64,000 bases of DNA from Candidatus Tisiphia endosymbiont of Dioctria linearis (GTDB taxonomy: Bacteria; Pseudomonadota; Alphaproteobacteria; Rickettsiales; Rickettsiaceae), in assembly GCF_964026545.1 (NCBI RefSeq), contig NZ_OZ032156.1, forward strand, positions 124,001 to 188,000, in the 5' to 3' direction. Shown here piece after piece: positions 62,951-64,000 of this stretch. A program made the position numbers and the translations under genes. Positions within the stretch are counted from its first letter, which is position 1; each line of letters begins with the position of its first letter. The notes under the pieces were generated by a model. It made no database searches, was not told where the DNA came from, and saw only the letters and a list, made by a program, of their open reading frames with translations.

Positions 62951-63429
62951 TTTAACTCTCTATATTGCCTTAAACAATGCACCAATGGTTTTAAATTACT
63001 TTTTACCATAGCACTTATCACTTTACCAACCAATATAACATGATCCCCCACTTCATATTGACTAAACTTGTTGCACTCAATATGGCAAACTGCTCCTTCA
63101 ATCAAAGGGCAATTAGTAATTTGTCCTAAATTATATGAAATACCAGCAAATTTATCAGCATTAAACTTAGAAAAATGTCTAGAAATATTCTCTTGATTTT
63201 CAGCTAGAATACTAACAGCAAAATACTCACTACCAGTAAAAGCACTCATACTAAAGGATTTTTTATCAATACAAAACAATACCAATGGCGGTAATAAGGA
63301 AACCGAGGTAAAAGAGTCTGCCGTAAAACCAAATAGCTTGTTATTATATAAAGTAGTGATAATAGTAACGCCCGTAGGCAAAGTGCTAAGAGCTTGTTTA
63401 AATTGTTCCGAATCCACTATTGCAGCCAT
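62947..63429 (-). CDS. Flavin reductase-like domain protein
   Basis: 160 aa. ALSTLPTGVTIITT, GFTADSFTSVSLLPPLVLFCI (seen in parts), SEYFAVSILAENQENISRHF and DHVILVGKVI follow the flavin reductase/FMN-binding split-barrel. Reduces FMN/FAD with NAD(P)H in relatives; partner unknown. Overlaps glnH stop by 13 bases and dapB start by 4, so all three are co-translated. Confidence 0.9.
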   Translation of the reverse strand: MAAIVDSEQFKQALSTLPTGVTIITTLYNNKLFGFTADSFTSVSLLPPLVLFCIDKKSFSMSAFTGSEYFAVSILAENQENISRHFSKFNADKFAGISYNLGQITNCPLIEGAVCHIECNKFSQYEVGDHVILVGKVISAMVKSNLKPLVHCLRQYRELK

Positions 63430-64000
63430 TTTTTAGTAATGCGACTAATTGTACCATCTTTTTTTAATTCACTAATAGCTTTATCAACATTTTCAACAAG
63501 TTTAGAATCTTTTGGCATAGCGATAGCAAGTTCAGATGAGAATTCTGTTAAACTAAAACTAGCAAGATCAGGATTATTCTCAATAAATTTCTTAGATTGC
63601 GATTCCTCTAATACTACCACATCTACAACTTTCGATTTCAATTCTTCGACTAGCATTAAATTATTTGACAAATAATTTGTTCTAATATTAAACTGCTTGG
63701 CTAAATCCTGAACTATCACCGCCCATGTTGTACCAAGTTGCACACCAACAATTTTATTATCCAAATCTCCAACATTTTTCAAATCATCTGCTGTTCTATA
63801 TAATACTGATACGTTAGTTGTTACATAAGGGGCTGAAAAGCTAATGTGTTTCTTACGTTCTTCAGTCACTGTTAATCCAGCGATTACTATATCAACATTT
63901 TCACTAGCTAAGGATGCAAGTAAGCCATTAAAATCAAAATTTTTAATTATAACTTTCTTCTCTAATTTTTCTCCTATAGCATTAATAATATCAATGTCAA
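63417..64000 (-). CDS. glnH: Polar amino-acid ABC transporter substrate-binding protein, 5' end cut by window
   Basis: Periplasmic binding protein family 3. In-frame sequence runs to base 64000 (DIDIINAIGEKLEKKV, GLLASLASENVDIVIAGLTV) before ERKKHISFSAPYVTTNVSVL; lobe features GVQLGTTWA and the end ISRITKKWLQ. Start and signal peptide lie outside. Likely partner of the glnP-like permease at 39746, though far from it. Confidence 0.9.
   Translation of the reverse strand, partial: DIDIINAIGEKLEKKVIIKNFDFNGLLASLASENVDIVIAGLTVTEERKKHISFSAPYVTTNVSVLYRTADDLKNVGDLDNKIVGVQLGTTWAVIVQDLAKQFNIRTNYLSNNLMLVEELKSKVVDVVVLEESQSKKFIENNPDLASFSLTEFSSELAIAMPKDSKLVENVDKAISELKKDGTISRITKKWLQ

Overview
Low-GC, gene-rich alphaproteobacterial DNA, best read as a Rickettsiaceae endosymbiont chromosome. 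Supporting signs are the gene set (pdhAB, split cytochrome oxidase genes, GlmU-N-like uridylyltransferase, Tim44-like protein, GapR, split RelA/SpoT genes, HK97-type portal and TerL relics, initiator tRNA) and an extreme load of small palindromic repeats, some inserted in-frame in proteins in the manner of Rickettsia palindromic elements (RPE). A full transketolase and the many MITE-like repeats point away from classical spotted-fever/typhus Rickettsia and toward a relative such as Tisiphia/Megaira-like lineages; the lineage is an inference.

Layout. 0-2.4 kb: pdhA (cut by the window edge), pdhB, RNase P RNA. 2.7-5.6 kb: tandem pair of multipass membrane proteins, the first frameshifted and carrying a 105-bp element. 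6-15.7 kb: gyrA, queA, an LRR protein, rsmD, rluB, a DUF1189-like membrane protein, tkt. 16-17.7 kb: two effector-like orphans with similar upstream regions. 17.7-21.2 kb: operon yebC / glmU-N / esterase / glyA. 21.3-26 kb: coxB and coxA, separated by an acetyltransferase-nuclease chimera, then a frameshifted RDD gene. 26-29 kb: compact portal / 87-aa / TerL operon. 29-31.7 kb: Rpn-family nuclease, small lipoprotein, Tim44-like protein. 31.8-34.1 kb: exported metalloprotease-like protein whose cytoplasmic tail, one base out of frame, carries EPLYA and EHIYYEV motifs. 34.4-44.5 kb: DD-carboxypeptidase, GapR, RND pump, GlnP-like permease, queF, acnA.

44.9-50 kb is the most unusual part. Three membrane-anchored genes lie behind near-identical promoters with a conserved GATAGTT-N6-AACTATC dyad. 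Two are tandem copies with identical ends but different cysteine-rich middles, and both are broken at a poly-A tract. After ccmA and rpsD comes a decayed gene hit by two elements (51.3-51.9 kb), then an accessory block: separate RelA/SpoT hydrolase and synthetase genes and a LuxR-HTH / membrane / NB-ARC / TPR protein. The end holds lpxB-eptA, ruvX, a MazG-like gene, tRNA-fMet, rpmB-rpmE, dapB, a flavin reductase and a GlnH-like binding protein cut by the edge.

Four separate genes are one base out of frame at homopolymers (T8, A7, A7, A9). Three of the four encode predicted exported or surface proteins. This could be contingency-type switching, recent decay, or homopolymer sequencing error; sequence alone cannot decide. 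Palindromic families (here A: 105 bp; B: about 146 bp; C: GTCATTGCGAG core; D: 160 bp; E: CCCCTGC...GGGAATGAC) fill almost every intergenic gap, often nested.
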